Notes: generated from the letters alone by a model not told the origin. DNA of 17,901 nt from UBA2137 sp050251555 (GCA_050251555.1 JBFWMN010000034.1:1-17901), one strand, 5' to 3'; positions 1 through 7,663 are shown, numbered from the stretch's first letter. A program made the numbers and translations.

Positions 1-2
1 TC

Positions 3-50
3 GATAAGCAAAACAAAGCCGAACACAGCCGCTTTATCCAACTGGGATAG
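3..50 (+). CDS. Possible 3' end of a rightward gene (partial)
   Basis: The third forward frame is open from the window edge to a TAG at 48-50 and encodes a short tail ending in RFIQLG. It sits just before a two-way terminator, as expected for a gene converging with ctrA. The first forward frame is also open to a TAA at 55-57, so the frame choice is uncertain. Too little is visible to assign a product. Confidence 0.3.
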   Translation, partial: DKQNKAEHSRFIQLG

Positions 51-55
51 GCCAT

Positions 56-91
56 AAAAAAACCGGCTCGCATGAAGCCGGTTTTCTTTTT
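56..91. terminator. Bidirectional intrinsic terminator between the left-edge gene and ctrA
   Basis: A perfect inverted repeat pairs 59-68 with 76-85 (core AACCGGCT / AGCCGGTT) around a 7-base loop. A T-rich tract follows on the plus strand (82-91). An A-run at 56-62 becomes the T-run for transcripts coming leftward from ctrA. It can therefore end both ctrA and a converging gene. Confidence 0.85.
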
Positions 92-113
92 TATATCCTA
101 AATCTGTCTGTCA

Positions 114-827
114 TTAAGCCGAGGCTTTTTTCTTACCAGAAGAAGCGGCTTCTTTGGGTTCACGAAGCACATAACCACGTCCCCAAACCGTTTCGATGTA
201 AGAATCGCCATCCAGCGCCTTTTCGATTTTCTTTCTGAGCTTACAGATGAAAACGTCGATAATCTTAACCTCAGGCTCATCCATACCGCCATAAAGGTGG
301 TTCAGGAAGGCTTCTTTCGTCAATGTCGTCCCCTTACGAAGCGCCATCAGCTCAAGAATGCCGTATTCCTTACCAGTCAAATGAACTGTTTCACCTTCAA
401 CCTCGACGGTACGGCTGTCCAGATTGATATTCATGCGGCCCACTTTGATAATGGATTGTGCATGACCTTTGGAGCGGCGGACAATAGCCTGCACGCGGGC
501 AACCAGCTCACGCTTGTCAAAAGGTTTGGTCAGATAATCGTCCGCGCCGTAGCCCAGACCTTTAAGTTTGTTTTCCATCTCTCCGAGACCGGACAGAATA
601 AGGATCGGTGTTTCAACGCGAGCGTCACGCAAGCGTTTCAGAACTTCAAAGCCGTCCATATCCGGCAACATCAGATCCAGAATGATAATGTCGTAATCGT
701 AGATCTTTCCAAGATCCAGCCCGTCCTCACCGAGGTCGGTGCTATCAATGACATAGCCCTCGCTTTTGAGCATCAGCTCAATACTTTTAGCCGTGGAGCT
801 GTCATCTTCTATGAGCAATACACGCAT
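114..827 (-). CDS. ctrA: Cell-cycle response regulator CtrA
   Basis: This is an OmpR/PhoB-type response regulator of 237 residues. The receiver domain (about 1-118) starts MRVLLIEDD, carries the phospho-acceptor Asp51 in DIIILDLMLPDMDG, and has the TKPF lysine near 101. The winged-helix DNA-binding domain (about 125-222) contains the near-invariant CtrA stretches HLTGKEY, RKGTTLTKEAFLNHLYGGMD and KIIDVFICKLRKK. In alphaproteobacteria CtrA activates or represses cell-cycle, flagellar and division genes by binding TTAA-type sites. The start at 827 is chosen because family members begin MRVLLIEDD and GAAAGGGAAAACC lies just upstream. A further in-frame ATG at 854 would add nine non-conserved residues. 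The C-terminus is a Lys/Ser/Ala tail ending in KKKASA rather than the terminal AA used for ClpXP turnover in Caulobacter. The gene is divergent from fliI, an arrangement seen in other alphaproteobacteria. Confidence 0.97.
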   Translation of the reverse strand: MRVLLIEDDSSTAKSIELMLKSEGYVIDSTDLGEDGLDLGKIYDYDIIILDLMLPDMDGFEVLKRLRDARVETPILILSGLGEMENKLKGLGYGADDYLTKPFDKRELVARVQAIVRRSKGHAQSIIKVGRMNINLDSRTVEVEGETVHLTGKEYGILELMALRKGTTLTKEAFLNHLYGGMDEPEVKIIDVFICKLRKKIEKALDGDSYIETVWGRGYVLREPKEAASSGKKKASA

Positions 828-862
828 GGTTTTCCCTTTCTTAGCAATCCCCAACGCAGGTT

Positions 863-945
863 TTAAACGGCACCATCTTATAAGTGCCGATATAAGATTC
901 TGTTAACCTTAGTTAACAAGTTTAACAAATATTAAAAAAGTTAAC
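863..945. promoter_or_regulatory. ctrA/fliI divergent control region: five phased TTAA half-sites and a GANTC site
   Basis: The 201-base gap between ctrA and fliI contains TTAA at 903, 913, 922, 932 and 941, four of them as TTAAC. The intervals are 10, 9, 10 and 9 bases, so every second site is exactly 19 bases apart. A separate TTAA lies at 863. CtrA classically binds TTAA-N7-TTAA, so the spacers here (N6 and N5) are non-canonical. A GATTC at 896-900 matches the CcrM methylation site GANTC, which in Caulobacter lies in the ctrA promoter. Known biology makes autoregulation of ctrA plausible; control of fliI from the same array is inference. No clear -35/-10 pair could be fixed. Confidence 0.6.
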
Positions 946-1028
946 AAACTTTTGATTTCATTTCCTGCAAAATAGGTTTTTGATGAAAAAAATGATAAAC
1001 TTGTCCAATCTGAGTTAGGAAAGCCCCC

Positions 1029-2417
1029 ATGGTTCAAGAATCCCCCTCACCCGCCACTTACGCGATAGCCGCACTTCACGATATCTCCCCCGAGGAAACT
1101 TTCGGGGAAGTCACGAAGGTCTTGGGTCTTCTGATCGAAATGAAGGGCTTTACGAGTGATGTGACAGTCGGATCACGCATTGATCTTGTGCCAAAAAAAA
1201 AGAAACAGCCCGTCCCGTGCGAGGTCGTCGGCTTTAGAGACGATGTCGCACTTTTAATGCCCTTCGGTATGATTGAAGGTGTGGGTTTGGGCTGCAAAGC
1301 CGTCATCCGCCCGCAAGAACCCGTTGTCTATCCTGATGAAAGCTGGCTGGGCCGCGTTGTGAATGCGCTAGGTGAGCCGATTGACGGCAAAGGCCCGTTG
1401 ATGCGCGGCAATACACCGATCCCTCTTAAAAACAGCGCTCCACCGGCACATGAACGCACCCGCATTGGCGGCAAGCTGGATTTGGGTGTTCGTGCCATCA
1501 ATACTTTCACCGCCATTTGCGAAGGCCAGCGTATGGGCATTTTTGCGGGATCGGGCGTCGGGAAATCCGTTTGCATGTCGATGATGGCGCGCTACACGGC
1601 TGCCGACATCGCCGTCATTGGCCTTGTGGGTGAGCGTGGGCGCGAAGTACAGGAATTCTTAGAAGATGATCTGGGCGAGGACGGCCTATCCCGTTCCGTT
1701 GTCGTTGTGGCCACAGGTGACGAACCCGCGCTCATGCGCAGGCAAGCCGCGTACCTGACACTCTCGATCGCCGAATATTTCAGAAAACAGAATAATCAGG
1801 TCTTGTGCATGATGGATTCGGTGACGCGTTTTGCGATGGCACAGCGCGAGATTGGTTTGTCGGCAGGTGAACCGCCTACCGCCAAGGGTTACCCTCCCAC
1901 CACATTTGGCGAGCTTGCACGCCTCCTGGAACGCGCTGGCCCCGGCATTAAGGGCGAAGGCGACATTACAGGCATTTTCTCTGTGCTTGTCGAAGGGGGT
2001 GATGATAATGAACCGATTTCGGATGCCGTGCGCGGTATTCTGGACGGGCACATTGTCATGGAGCGCGATATTGCAGAGCGTGGGCGCTATCCTGCGATCA
2101 ATGTCTTACGTTCTGTTTCAAGGTCTTTGCCCGCAGCATTTTCGCCCGAACAAAATGCCATTGTGAAGCGTGCAAAACAGATTGTCTCCACTTACGAGAA
2201 CATGGCGGAGCTTATTCGTCTGGGCGCTTACCGCAAAGGGTCCGACCCGCAGGTAGATGAAGCCCTCGAGATTTATCCGCGCATCGAAGAATTTCTGACG
2301 CAGGTCAAATCCGAGTGCAGCACCATCGATGATTCCTTTATCATGCTGGGCGACATTGTCGGCTTGCCCTATGGCGAGGAACGCCCGCGCATCGTCAATG
2401 GCGAACTGGTTGATTAG
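1029..2417 (+). CDS. fliI: Flagellar type III export ATPase FliI
   Basis: This 462-residue protein is the cytoplasmic ATPase that, with FliH and FliJ, feeds substrates into the flagellar type III export gate. It is related to F1-ATPase beta. The N-terminal beta-barrel domain covers roughly 20-95. Walker A is GSGVGKS at 174-180, followed by GLVGERGREV near 198 and the Walker B strand LCMMDS around 259-264. The FliI/YscN-type segments GEPPTAKGYPP and GEGDITG are present. The length fits the family. The start ATG is preceded by AGGAAAG at 1017-1023, a good ribosome binding site. fliJ follows after 5 bases, so the two are one operon. The type III secretion ATPase SctN is the only alternative, but ctrA, fliJ and the nearby flagellar genes favour FliI. 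Confidence 0.96.
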   Translation: MVQESPSPATYAIAALHDISPEETFGEVTKVLGLLIEMKGFTSDVTVGSRIDLVPKKKKQPVPCEVVGFRDDVALLMPFGMIEGVGLGCKAVIRPQEPVVYPDESWLGRVVNALGEPIDGKGPLMRGNTPIPLKNSAPPAHERTRIGGKLDLGVRAINTFTAICEGQRMGIFAGSGVGKSVCMSMMARYTAADIAVIGLVGERGREVQEFLEDDLGEDGLSRSVVVVATGDEPALMRRQAAYLTLSIAEYFRKQNNQVLCMMDSVTRFAMAQREIGLSAGEPPTAKGYPPTTFGELARLLERAGPGIKGEGDITGIFSVLVEGGDDNEPISDAVRGILDGHIVMERDIAERGRYPAINVLRSVSRSLPAAFSPEQNAIVKRAKQIVSTYENMAELIRLGAYRKGSDPQVDEALEIYPRIEEFLTQVKSECSTIDDSFIMLGDIVGLPYGEERPRIVNGELVD

Positions 2418-2422
2418 GGATC

Positions 2423-2860
2423 ATGGCGAACCTCGATAACCTTCTTAAAGTCGAAAAGCACAAGGTGGATGAGAAACAAAAAGTCCTCGCCCGCCTGTTC
2501 CGTGAGCAGGAAGAGTTGATTGCTGCGCGACAGTCTGTCTATGACACGATTGAAAAGGAAGGGCAGCTAGCCGCGACAAATTTTTCCGACATTTCCGTGC
2601 AGCAAAGTTTTGCCTCTTTCAAAAAAGGCGCCAAGCTCAAGATTGCGACACTGACAGACAAAATCAGTCGCCTCGAAATCCGCATTGCGATTGCCCAGGA
2701 AGAGGTCCGAGCCGCCTTTGCCGAGTTTAAGAAGATCGAGATTGTCGATCGCAACCGTAAAGAAAAAGAACGAAAAGCGCGTCAAAAGAAGGAAGATGAA
2801 ACCTTCGATGAAATCGGCATCAATATCCACCGCCGCACACACAGTGATGACAGCCAGTAA
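2423..2860 (+). CDS. fliJ: Flagellar export chaperone FliJ
   Basis: A 145-residue, highly charged, Lys/Glu-rich protein with no membrane segment. It is predicted to be almost wholly alpha-helical and coiled-coil, typical of FliJ, which resembles the gamma stalk of rotary ATPases and couples FliI to the export gate. The start is 5 bases after the fliI stop with an AGGG just upstream, implying translational coupling. The basic segment NRKEKERKARQKK (about 111-123) and the His/Asp-rich tail fit FliJ C-termini. FliJ sequences diverge strongly, so the call rests on length, helical composition and position after fliI. Confidence 0.88.
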   Translation: MANLDNLLKVEKHKVDEKQKVLARLFREQEELIAARQSVYDTIEKEGQLAATNFSDISVQQSFASFKKGAKLKIATLTDKISRLEIRIAIAQEEVRAAFAEFKKIEIVDRNRKEKERKARQKKEDETFDEIGINIHRRTHSDDSQ

Positions 2861-2930
2861 TATAGAATATTGGATTCAACGCCTTTAATTTGCTAGCTTC
2901 ACCTCACACCCAATTATTGAGGAAAATATC
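2861..2930 (+). promoter_or_regulatory. Short AT-rich gap before the Mrr-like gene
   Basis: This 70-base gap separates fliJ from the restriction-like gene. It has a GATTC (GANTC) site at 2873-2877 and ends with a GAGGAAAA ribosome binding site just before the ATG at 2931. No fliJ terminator hairpin is visible, so read-through from the fliIJ operon is possible. No convincing -35/-10 pair was found. Confidence 0.35.
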
Positions 2931-3791
2931 ATGTCTGTTTCTAATTTCAAAACCACGCAGGATGGTGCACCTACCTATGATTCTTTAATTTGGCCTACTC
3001 TTAAGGCCCTTAAAGAGCTAGGCGGATCCGCTTCCAACCAAGAGTTGATTGATAAAATCATTGAGCTTGAAGGATATTCAGAAGATATACAGAAAATTCC
3101 ACACACAGATGGGAGGCAAACTAAGATTGAGTACAATAGCGCCTGGGCAAGAACCTATTTAAAAAAATATGGAGCTATTAATAATGCCTCCAAAGGCGTT
3201 TGGATTCTTCTGGATAAAGGAGAACAAATGACTCAAACAGATGCTCTCAAAGTTCCCGAGTTCGTTAGAAACCTCCCCCATAATACAACTTCAATTCTAG
3301 AAAGTAACTCAGCCAAATCTTCAGACTTCGAAGAAAATTGGAAAACCACCTTGCTGAATAAATTGAAGTCCATTAAGCCCGACGCTTTTGAAAGGCTTTG
3401 CCAACTTATTTTACGTGAGTCAGGATTCGTAAAGGTTCAAGTCACTGGACGCTCAGGTGATGGCGGGATAGATGGCATTGGCATTCTAAAAATGAACCTC
3501 TTGTCGTTCCACGTCTCCTTCCAATGTAAGCGTTATCAAGGGAGCGTTAGCGCTTCCGATTTACGTGATTTCAGAGGGGCAATGATTGGTCGTGGTGATA
3601 AAGGTATATTTATTACCACCGGATCATTTACCTCAGAGGCACGGAAAGAGGCAAATCGTGACGGAGCACCCGCTATTGATTTGATTGATGGCGATGATTT
3701 ATGCAACCTACTTAAAAATTTAAAACTGGGTGTCACAACTGAGATTGTTGAAGAAGTGACAGTACAACCAGAATGGTTTGATGATATCTAA
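2931..3791 (+). CDS. Mrr-type restriction endonuclease (winged-helix plus PD-(D/E)XK nuclease)
   Basis: A 286-residue two-domain protein. Residues about 15-100 form an Mrr N-terminal winged-helix-like DNA-binding domain, with LIWPTLKALKELGGSAS and the terminal KGVWILLDKG. Residues about 150-265 are an Mrr catalytic domain: FERLCQLILRESGF, then GDGGIDG (176-182) supplying the catalytic Asp181, then FQCKRY with the Gln-X-Lys motif at 198-200, then FITTGSF. All expected active-site residues are present, so it is probably functional. Family members cut methylated DNA (type IV restriction), but specificity cannot be read here. The start has a strong GAGGAAAA ribosome site. The gene is visibly richer in A+T than its neighbours and sits between flagellar genes, suggesting horizontal acquisition. 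Its stop overlaps the stop of the opposing FliK-like gene. No methyltransferase is adjacent. Confidence 0.88.
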   Translation: MSVSNFKTTQDGAPTYDSLIWPTLKALKELGGSASNQELIDKIIELEGYSEDIQKIPHTDGRQTKIEYNSAWARTYLKKYGAINNASKGVWILLDKGEQMTQTDALKVPEFVRNLPHNTTSILESNSAKSSDFEENWKTTLLNKLKSIKPDAFERLCQLILRESGFVKVQVTGRSGDGGIDGIGILKMNLLSFHVSFQCKRYQGSVSASDLRDFRGAMIGRGDKGIFITTGSFTSEARKEANRDGAPAIDLIDGDDLCNLLKNLKLGVTTEIVEEVTVQPEWFDDI

Positions 3792-5695
3792 GCCGCTTCG
3801 ATCTCTACCCAATTCTGGTCACGGGTCTGAAATGCAACATCCCCTTGCAAATCCGATTTTTCGAGAGCTTTGAGATAGGTTTCACGGATCGCTGTTTTCA
3901 TTTGCGGCGATAAGGTGCGCCCAGTGCGCACAAAAATATCGAGATTCTTCTCCCTGATCATACCGTCAATCTGCAGCAATCCCATGCGTGTCAGATCAAA
4001 TTCAAACAGGAAACGCGTTGCATCCACCTTTTCGCCACCGCTCGTTTCTCCCTTATTACCCTCATGATGGTCACGGGATTGCACGTATAATGCAACGGGA
4101 ACAAACTGATCCTGATAATGAAGCGGAAACGAAAAGGCACGAAACTCGCCTGCGGCAGAGCTGACGGTACGACCAAGGCTTGATGCGGCCTCTTTCGTTA
4201 AAACCTCAAGACTTTTTAACAAGCGCTGCGTTTTTATATCCATGTCCGCCGCCTTGCCCAAAGGGATCATATTCTCTATCCCGCCCCCTCTGATTGCAGC
4301 AAAAAGGAACATGACAGACGGTAAAATCTGCGAAGGGCTAGAAGCTTGGGGCATCATTAAAGGTAAAGCATGCAAGGGCGATGGCACAGGAAGACTACCC
4401 CCGCCCGTCAATTCGGCAAGCAATCCCACCCAGATTTGTGCAGCATTAGATTGCGGAAGGCCTGTATTTTGGATCATATCGGGCCGGATAGTGACAATCT
4501 GCCCTTCCTGCAAATTCGTGACAGGAATATTCAGTGTAAAAGCCTGCTGCGGCGCTGTTCCGTTACCGCCATTAAGGGGCACCAGAATGGGCTGTCCATT
4601 TGCCTGAAATGCAGCAATACGAAAGGACAATGCATCGACCCGTCCTTGCAACAACATCTGATTTTGTGCCGGAGTATGTAGCGCAACTTGCACAATTTTT
4701 CCATCCAACTGTGTTAGGTGCAAAGATTGCGACTGCGACATGGAGGATAAAGACGCAGCATTTTTAGGTACAGATATAAATAAGTCAGCATCCCCCTCGC
4801 CTTGCATTTGCCCTTGAGCAGGCTGAATAAGCGGGAGATCAGGTGTATCCGTTTGCATCTGTCCCGTTTGGGGCGCAGCATTCGACATTGCAGACGGGCG
4901 CATCATCGGCGCATCGGTCAGGAGAGGTGTTTGGGCGGGCACTTGCGGTTGTGGCAATGAAAACCCTTGAAAAGGCTGCGGGAAAGCGCTGCCCTGCAAT
5001 TGAAGCGCTCGAAAGACTTGCGGTGTCACTAAGGCCAGTATTGAGGGCAGCGGAACAGCATTCCCCGTTTGGGTGGACAAACCCTGCGTTGTCAGTAAGC
5101 TCAATGCCTCTTTGGGTAAAACATTGAGGCGAATGAGCGTGCCCACATCCAGTCGGATGGGCGGCGGCAATTTCGTTTGCGTTTGCAGTGCGCTTGCCTC
5201 GCGGGCTTGCGTCAAAACCGCCCCCGCTTCCTTGGTCGGGATTGTCCCGCGGGTCGGCGGAATGGTCGGCTTTAAAATACTCTCATCAGGAATTTCAGGT
5301 GACGGGGCCGGTCCTAATGGGCCTTGTGCAGGAGTGGTGCGCGGCGGCAAGGGTGGTGGCGCAACATTCTTAAGCGTTTCGGGAGGCGATAACAATGCCT
5401 CGCGCCCAGCCCGTGAACCTTTACCTGCAGGCACATCAAGGCGTATTTGCTGACCTGGCTCGAATTTCTGGTTGCCCTTGGATTTCACCGTTACTTCGCC
5501 ATAGTCGGTTTTAAGGGTCAGCGATTTATCGGGATTTTGCGAGACAACTTCTGCCTTAATCGCAAACGGCTTGGGGCTATCGGGGAACTCGGCCTTTGAG
5601 GTCAGGATTTTAACCACCTGCTGTTCGACACTGACCTGCGGCAATTGCGCAGAACCTCGTAGAAACGGCAATGAGGAGAAAAATCCAGACGACAT
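3788..5695 (-). CDS. FliK-like flagellar hook-length control protein
   Basis: A 635-residue protein, last gene of the leftward flhF-flhG group. Residues about 25-92 look like a small beta-rich domain (FAIKAEVVSQ, then GQQIRLDVP). A long low-complexity region rich in Pro, Gln and Ala follows (about 95-330). The C-terminal part (about 520-635) holds FPLHYQDQFVPVALYVQ and then FLFEFDLTRMGLLQIDG and LDIFVRTG, which resemble the Flg_hook C-terminal domain of FliK. FliK is a secreted molecular ruler that switches export from hook to filament subunits. The overall architecture of flexible N-terminal linker plus compact C-terminus fits. There is no signal peptide, as expected for a type III substrate. 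The start has AGGGACAGG directly upstream. The FliK name is inferred from the C-terminal motif and the neighbours. The gene overlaps the opposing Mrr gene tail-to-tail by 3 to 4 bases. Confidence 0.66.
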   Translation of the reverse strand: MSSGFFSSLPFLRGSAQLPQVSVEQQVVKILTSKAEFPDSPKPFAIKAEVVSQNPDKSLTLKTDYGEVTVKSKGNQKFEPGQQIRLDVPAGKGSRAGREALLSPPETLKNVAPPPLPPRTTPAQGPLGPAPSPEIPDESILKPTIPPTRGTIPTKEAGAVLTQAREASALQTQTKLPPPIRLDVGTLIRLNVLPKEALSLLTTQGLSTQTGNAVPLPSILALVTPQVFRALQLQGSAFPQPFQGFSLPQPQVPAQTPLLTDAPMMRPSAMSNAAPQTGQMQTDTPDLPLIQPAQGQMQGEGDADLFISVPKNAASLSSMSQSQSLHLTQLDGKIVQVALHTPAQNQMLLQGRVDALSFRIAAFQANGQPILVPLNGGNGTAPQQAFTLNIPVTNLQEGQIVTIRPDMIQNTGLPQSNAAQIWVGLLAELTGGGSLPVPSPLHALPLMMPQASSPSQILPSVMFLFAAIRGGGIENMIPLGKAADMDIKTQRLLKSLEVLTKEAASSLGRTVSSAAGEFRAFSFPLHYQDQFVPVALYVQSRDHHEGNKGETSGGEKVDATRFLFEFDLTRMGLLQIDGMIREKNLDIFVRTGRTLSPQMKTAIRETYLKALEKSDLQGDVAFQTRDQNWVEIEAA

Positions 5696-5709
5696 CCTGT
5701 CCCTTATAT

Positions 5710-5732
5710 ATAAAGAGTGATCACCTCTTTAT
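5710..5732 (-). promoter_or_regulatory. Inverted repeat in the leader of the FliK-like gene
   Basis: ATAAAGAG (5710-5717) and CTCTTTAT (5725-5732) are perfect 8-base arms around TGATCAC. The repeat ends about 14 bases before the start codon at 5695. As RNA it is an 8-base-pair hairpin just upstream of the ribosome binding site. As DNA it is a dyad that could be an operator. There is no T-run, so it is unlikely to be a terminator. Confidence 0.4.
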
Positions 5733-5777
5733 TTTACAACGGATTGCCCAGAATAACAAAGTTTTGGAAAAAGACGG

Positions 5778-6626
5778 TTAGCGGGGCGTGCCTGCAGTTT
5801 TACGACGTGCGGCACCAACGATTTTTAAGGCATAGGCCGCAATCTTTTCGGCATCTTCCGCAGCTTCCGTATTCGGGGAGCGTGTCAGAACCGGCGTTTG
5901 GTGGCGAATGCTTTCTTTGACACGTGGATCCTGACGGATCATGCCCGCCAGCGGAGGTGACAAGCGCAAGAAATTCTCGCAAGCTTTCAAAAGTGTCTTA
6001 TATGTTTTTTCGCCTTCAGAGGCAGAGGCTGCCATGTTCACAACAACCGACACTTTCTTGGACATGCCTGCGGCATTGCCCAGCTTAATGAAGGCATAGG
6101 CGTCCGTCAGAGATGTCGGCTCATCTGTTGTCACAAGAAGGGTGCGCGCCGCAGCGGCAGAGAGCATACGCACGGTACGGTCCACACCGGCACCAAGGTC
6201 AACAACGACAACATCATAGCGCGCAGCGACTTCGACGAGTTGGTCGCGCAAAAAAGCAAGGCGTTGTGAAGGAAGGGCCGAAAGTGAGGCCTGTCCTGAG
6301 CGGCCCGCGATAATATCAAAACCGCCTTCTTCATAATGTTGAACGACTTTTTCTAGGCTCAGGCGACCACGGATCACGTCATTCAGATCACGTTTGGGCA
6401 TCAGGCCAAGCTGTACATCCACGTTCGCAAGCCCTAAGTCACCATCAAACAGAAGAACTTTCTTACCCATACGGGCCAGAGCATGTGTCAGCGTAATGGA
6501 AAACCATGTCTTTCCCACACCGCCTTTACCTGAGGCAACCGCAATCATATTCGGTGCACTGGTCGTCCCGCCTGTCGCAACAGAAGCGTTGGAAGCAGTA
6601 GAGGAAGCGAGATCGGTGTCGTTCAT
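5778..6626 (-). CDS. flhG: MinD/ParA-type ATPase FlhG (flagellar number regulator)
   Basis: A 282-residue cytoplasmic P-loop ATPase of the MinD/ParA class. The deviant Walker A GKGGVGKT is at about 33-40, DGDLGLANVD at 61-70, and the Walker B region VVVVDLGAGVDR near 139-150. DGDLGLANVDVQLGL is characteristic of FlhG (also FleN or YlxH), which limits flagellar number and acts with the GTPase FlhF. flhF lies directly upstream, 29 bases away, in the same operon. The start ATG at 6626 has AAAGGAAA upstream; a TTG at 6629 is also in frame. The N-terminus is a Ser/Thr/Ala-rich tail without the DQAxxLR activator motif known from Bacillus FlhG. The C-terminus is short, and a MinD-style amphipathic membrane helix is not obvious. 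Confidence 0.9.
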   Translation of the reverse strand: MNDTDLASSTASNASVATGGTTSAPNMIAVASGKGGVGKTWFSITLTHALARMGKKVLLFDGDLGLANVDVQLGLMPKRDLNDVIRGRLSLEKVVQHYEEGGFDIIAGRSGQASLSALPSQRLAFLRDQLVEVAARYDVVVVDLGAGVDRTVRMLSAAAARTLLVTTDEPTSLTDAYAFIKLGNAAGMSKKVSVVVNMAASASEGEKTYKTLLKACENFLRLSPPLAGMIRQDPRVKESIRHQTPVLTRSPNTEAAEDAEKIAAYALKIVGAARRKTAGTPR

Positions 6627-6655
6627 CAATGGTTTCCTTTAACTAATAAAGAGCC

Positions 6656-7663
6656 TTAATCGGGTCTGCGTATCCGGCTGGCGCGCCCTTCCGGAACAAG
6701 GGTAGCGGCAAAGCGTTTCGGTGTCATTTCGGTTAATCCGTCAACGACCGACTGGGCGATTCCCGTCTCGGCAAAGGACAGATTACCGCTATGCGCGGCG
6801 GCGAGCAAGCCGCCATAGCGTCTAGCCATATCAATTCGTGTGGGTATCAGGATTTCAACCCCTAATGTCGCGTAAATTCGTGCCAGATCTTCACTCTCAT
6901 AGGCATCCAATGCCGCAGGCAAAACCAGTACGGGCTCAATAGAGCCTGCCGCAATCAGCTTCACCAGAATTTTCAGCGATTTCGGGTCAAACGGGTTTAC
7001 GCCCGGACTATCGATATAAACGTAATCCATATCTTCGAACTGATTGAGGGCGGCCGCAAGCTCTCGCGCATCCTTACAAAGAAGAAGCGGAATATCCATA
7101 ACCTCCGTAAAGGCCTGCAACTGCTCGACGGCACCTGCACGTTCAATATCGGTTGTGATAATGGCGACATTTTCACCCTTCATCACGGAACGCGCTGCAA
7201 ACTTTGCAGCGGTGAGTGTCTTGCCCGCCCCGGGAGGACCAACAAACAAAAAGCGTGTTTTATGAGTGGCCTCGGTGAGAGGACGGAATGTAAAGAGGTG
7301 TTCAAGGGCTGCAACCAGTGCTTTTTGCACATCGTCAAAGCCCATTACCATTGCAAAGGATAATATCTGGTCGGTGACCGTTTCAGGCACACCGTGACGG
7401 ATCATAACATCGGTCAATTCCTCTGTCACCGCGCCCGTTTCTTCTTCCTCATCATATTGCAGCCATTCGGCTTTGGCAGCAGCTTCACCTTGCTTGCCCA
7501 GCTCGAATGTGGGGGAACGGTCTTCGACAGCCGCAGTCACGCGCACGGACTTCCCGCCGTTTTCTTCGCGGGTGGCGACGATAACGGCGTCTTCGCCCAG
7601 CGTGTCGCGGATTTGTTGCATCGCTTCAGACATGGTTTTTGCGTAAAAAGATTTCAGCCGCAT
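6656..7663 (-). CDS. flhF: SRP-type GTPase FlhF (flagellar placement)
   Basis: A 335-residue member of the signal-recognition-particle GTPase family that marks the flagellar assembly site. It begins MRLKSFYAKTMSEAMQQIRD, followed by GEDAVIVATRE, the typical FlhF N-terminus. A linker precedes the NG domain. P-loop GPPGAGKT is at 142-149, TTDIERAGAVEQL at about 170-182, G3 motif DSPG at 218-221, and G4-like TRID at 275-278 in place of the usual TKxD. The protein is somewhat shorter than Gram-negative relatives because the middle linker is short. The start is set by the conserved N-terminus; no clear ribosome binding site is visible before it. It is the first gene of a leftward operon with flhG and the FliK-like gene. 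flhA, a common neighbour, is not present. Confidence 0.93.
   Translation of the reverse strand: MRLKSFYAKTMSEAMQQIRDTLGEDAVIVATREENGGKSVRVTAAVEDRSPTFELGKQGEAAAKAEWLQYDEEEETGAVTEELTDVMIRHGVPETVTDQILSFAMVMGFDDVQKALVAALEHLFTFRPLTEATHKTRFLFVGPPGAGKTLTAAKFAARSVMKGENVAIITTDIERAGAVEQLQAFTEVMDIPLLLCKDARELAAALNQFEDMDYVYIDSPGVNPFDPKSLKILVKLIAAGSIEPVLVLPAALDAYESEDLARIYATLGVEILIPTRIDMARRYGGLLAAAHSGNLSFAETGIAQSVVDGLTEMTPKRFAATLVPEGRASRIRRPD

Noticed and set aside
297..866. 189-codon open frame opposite ctrA
   Set aside because: It is antisense to a clear CtrA coding region, its predicted protein has no recognisable motif, and ctrA codon use explains the opening.
1193..1202. A9G run in fliI containing an in-phase A-AAA-AAG slippery heptamer
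   Set aside because: No upstream Shine-Dalgarno-like stimulator or downstream hairpin is evident, and the -1 frame stops about a dozen codons later. It simply encodes four lysines.
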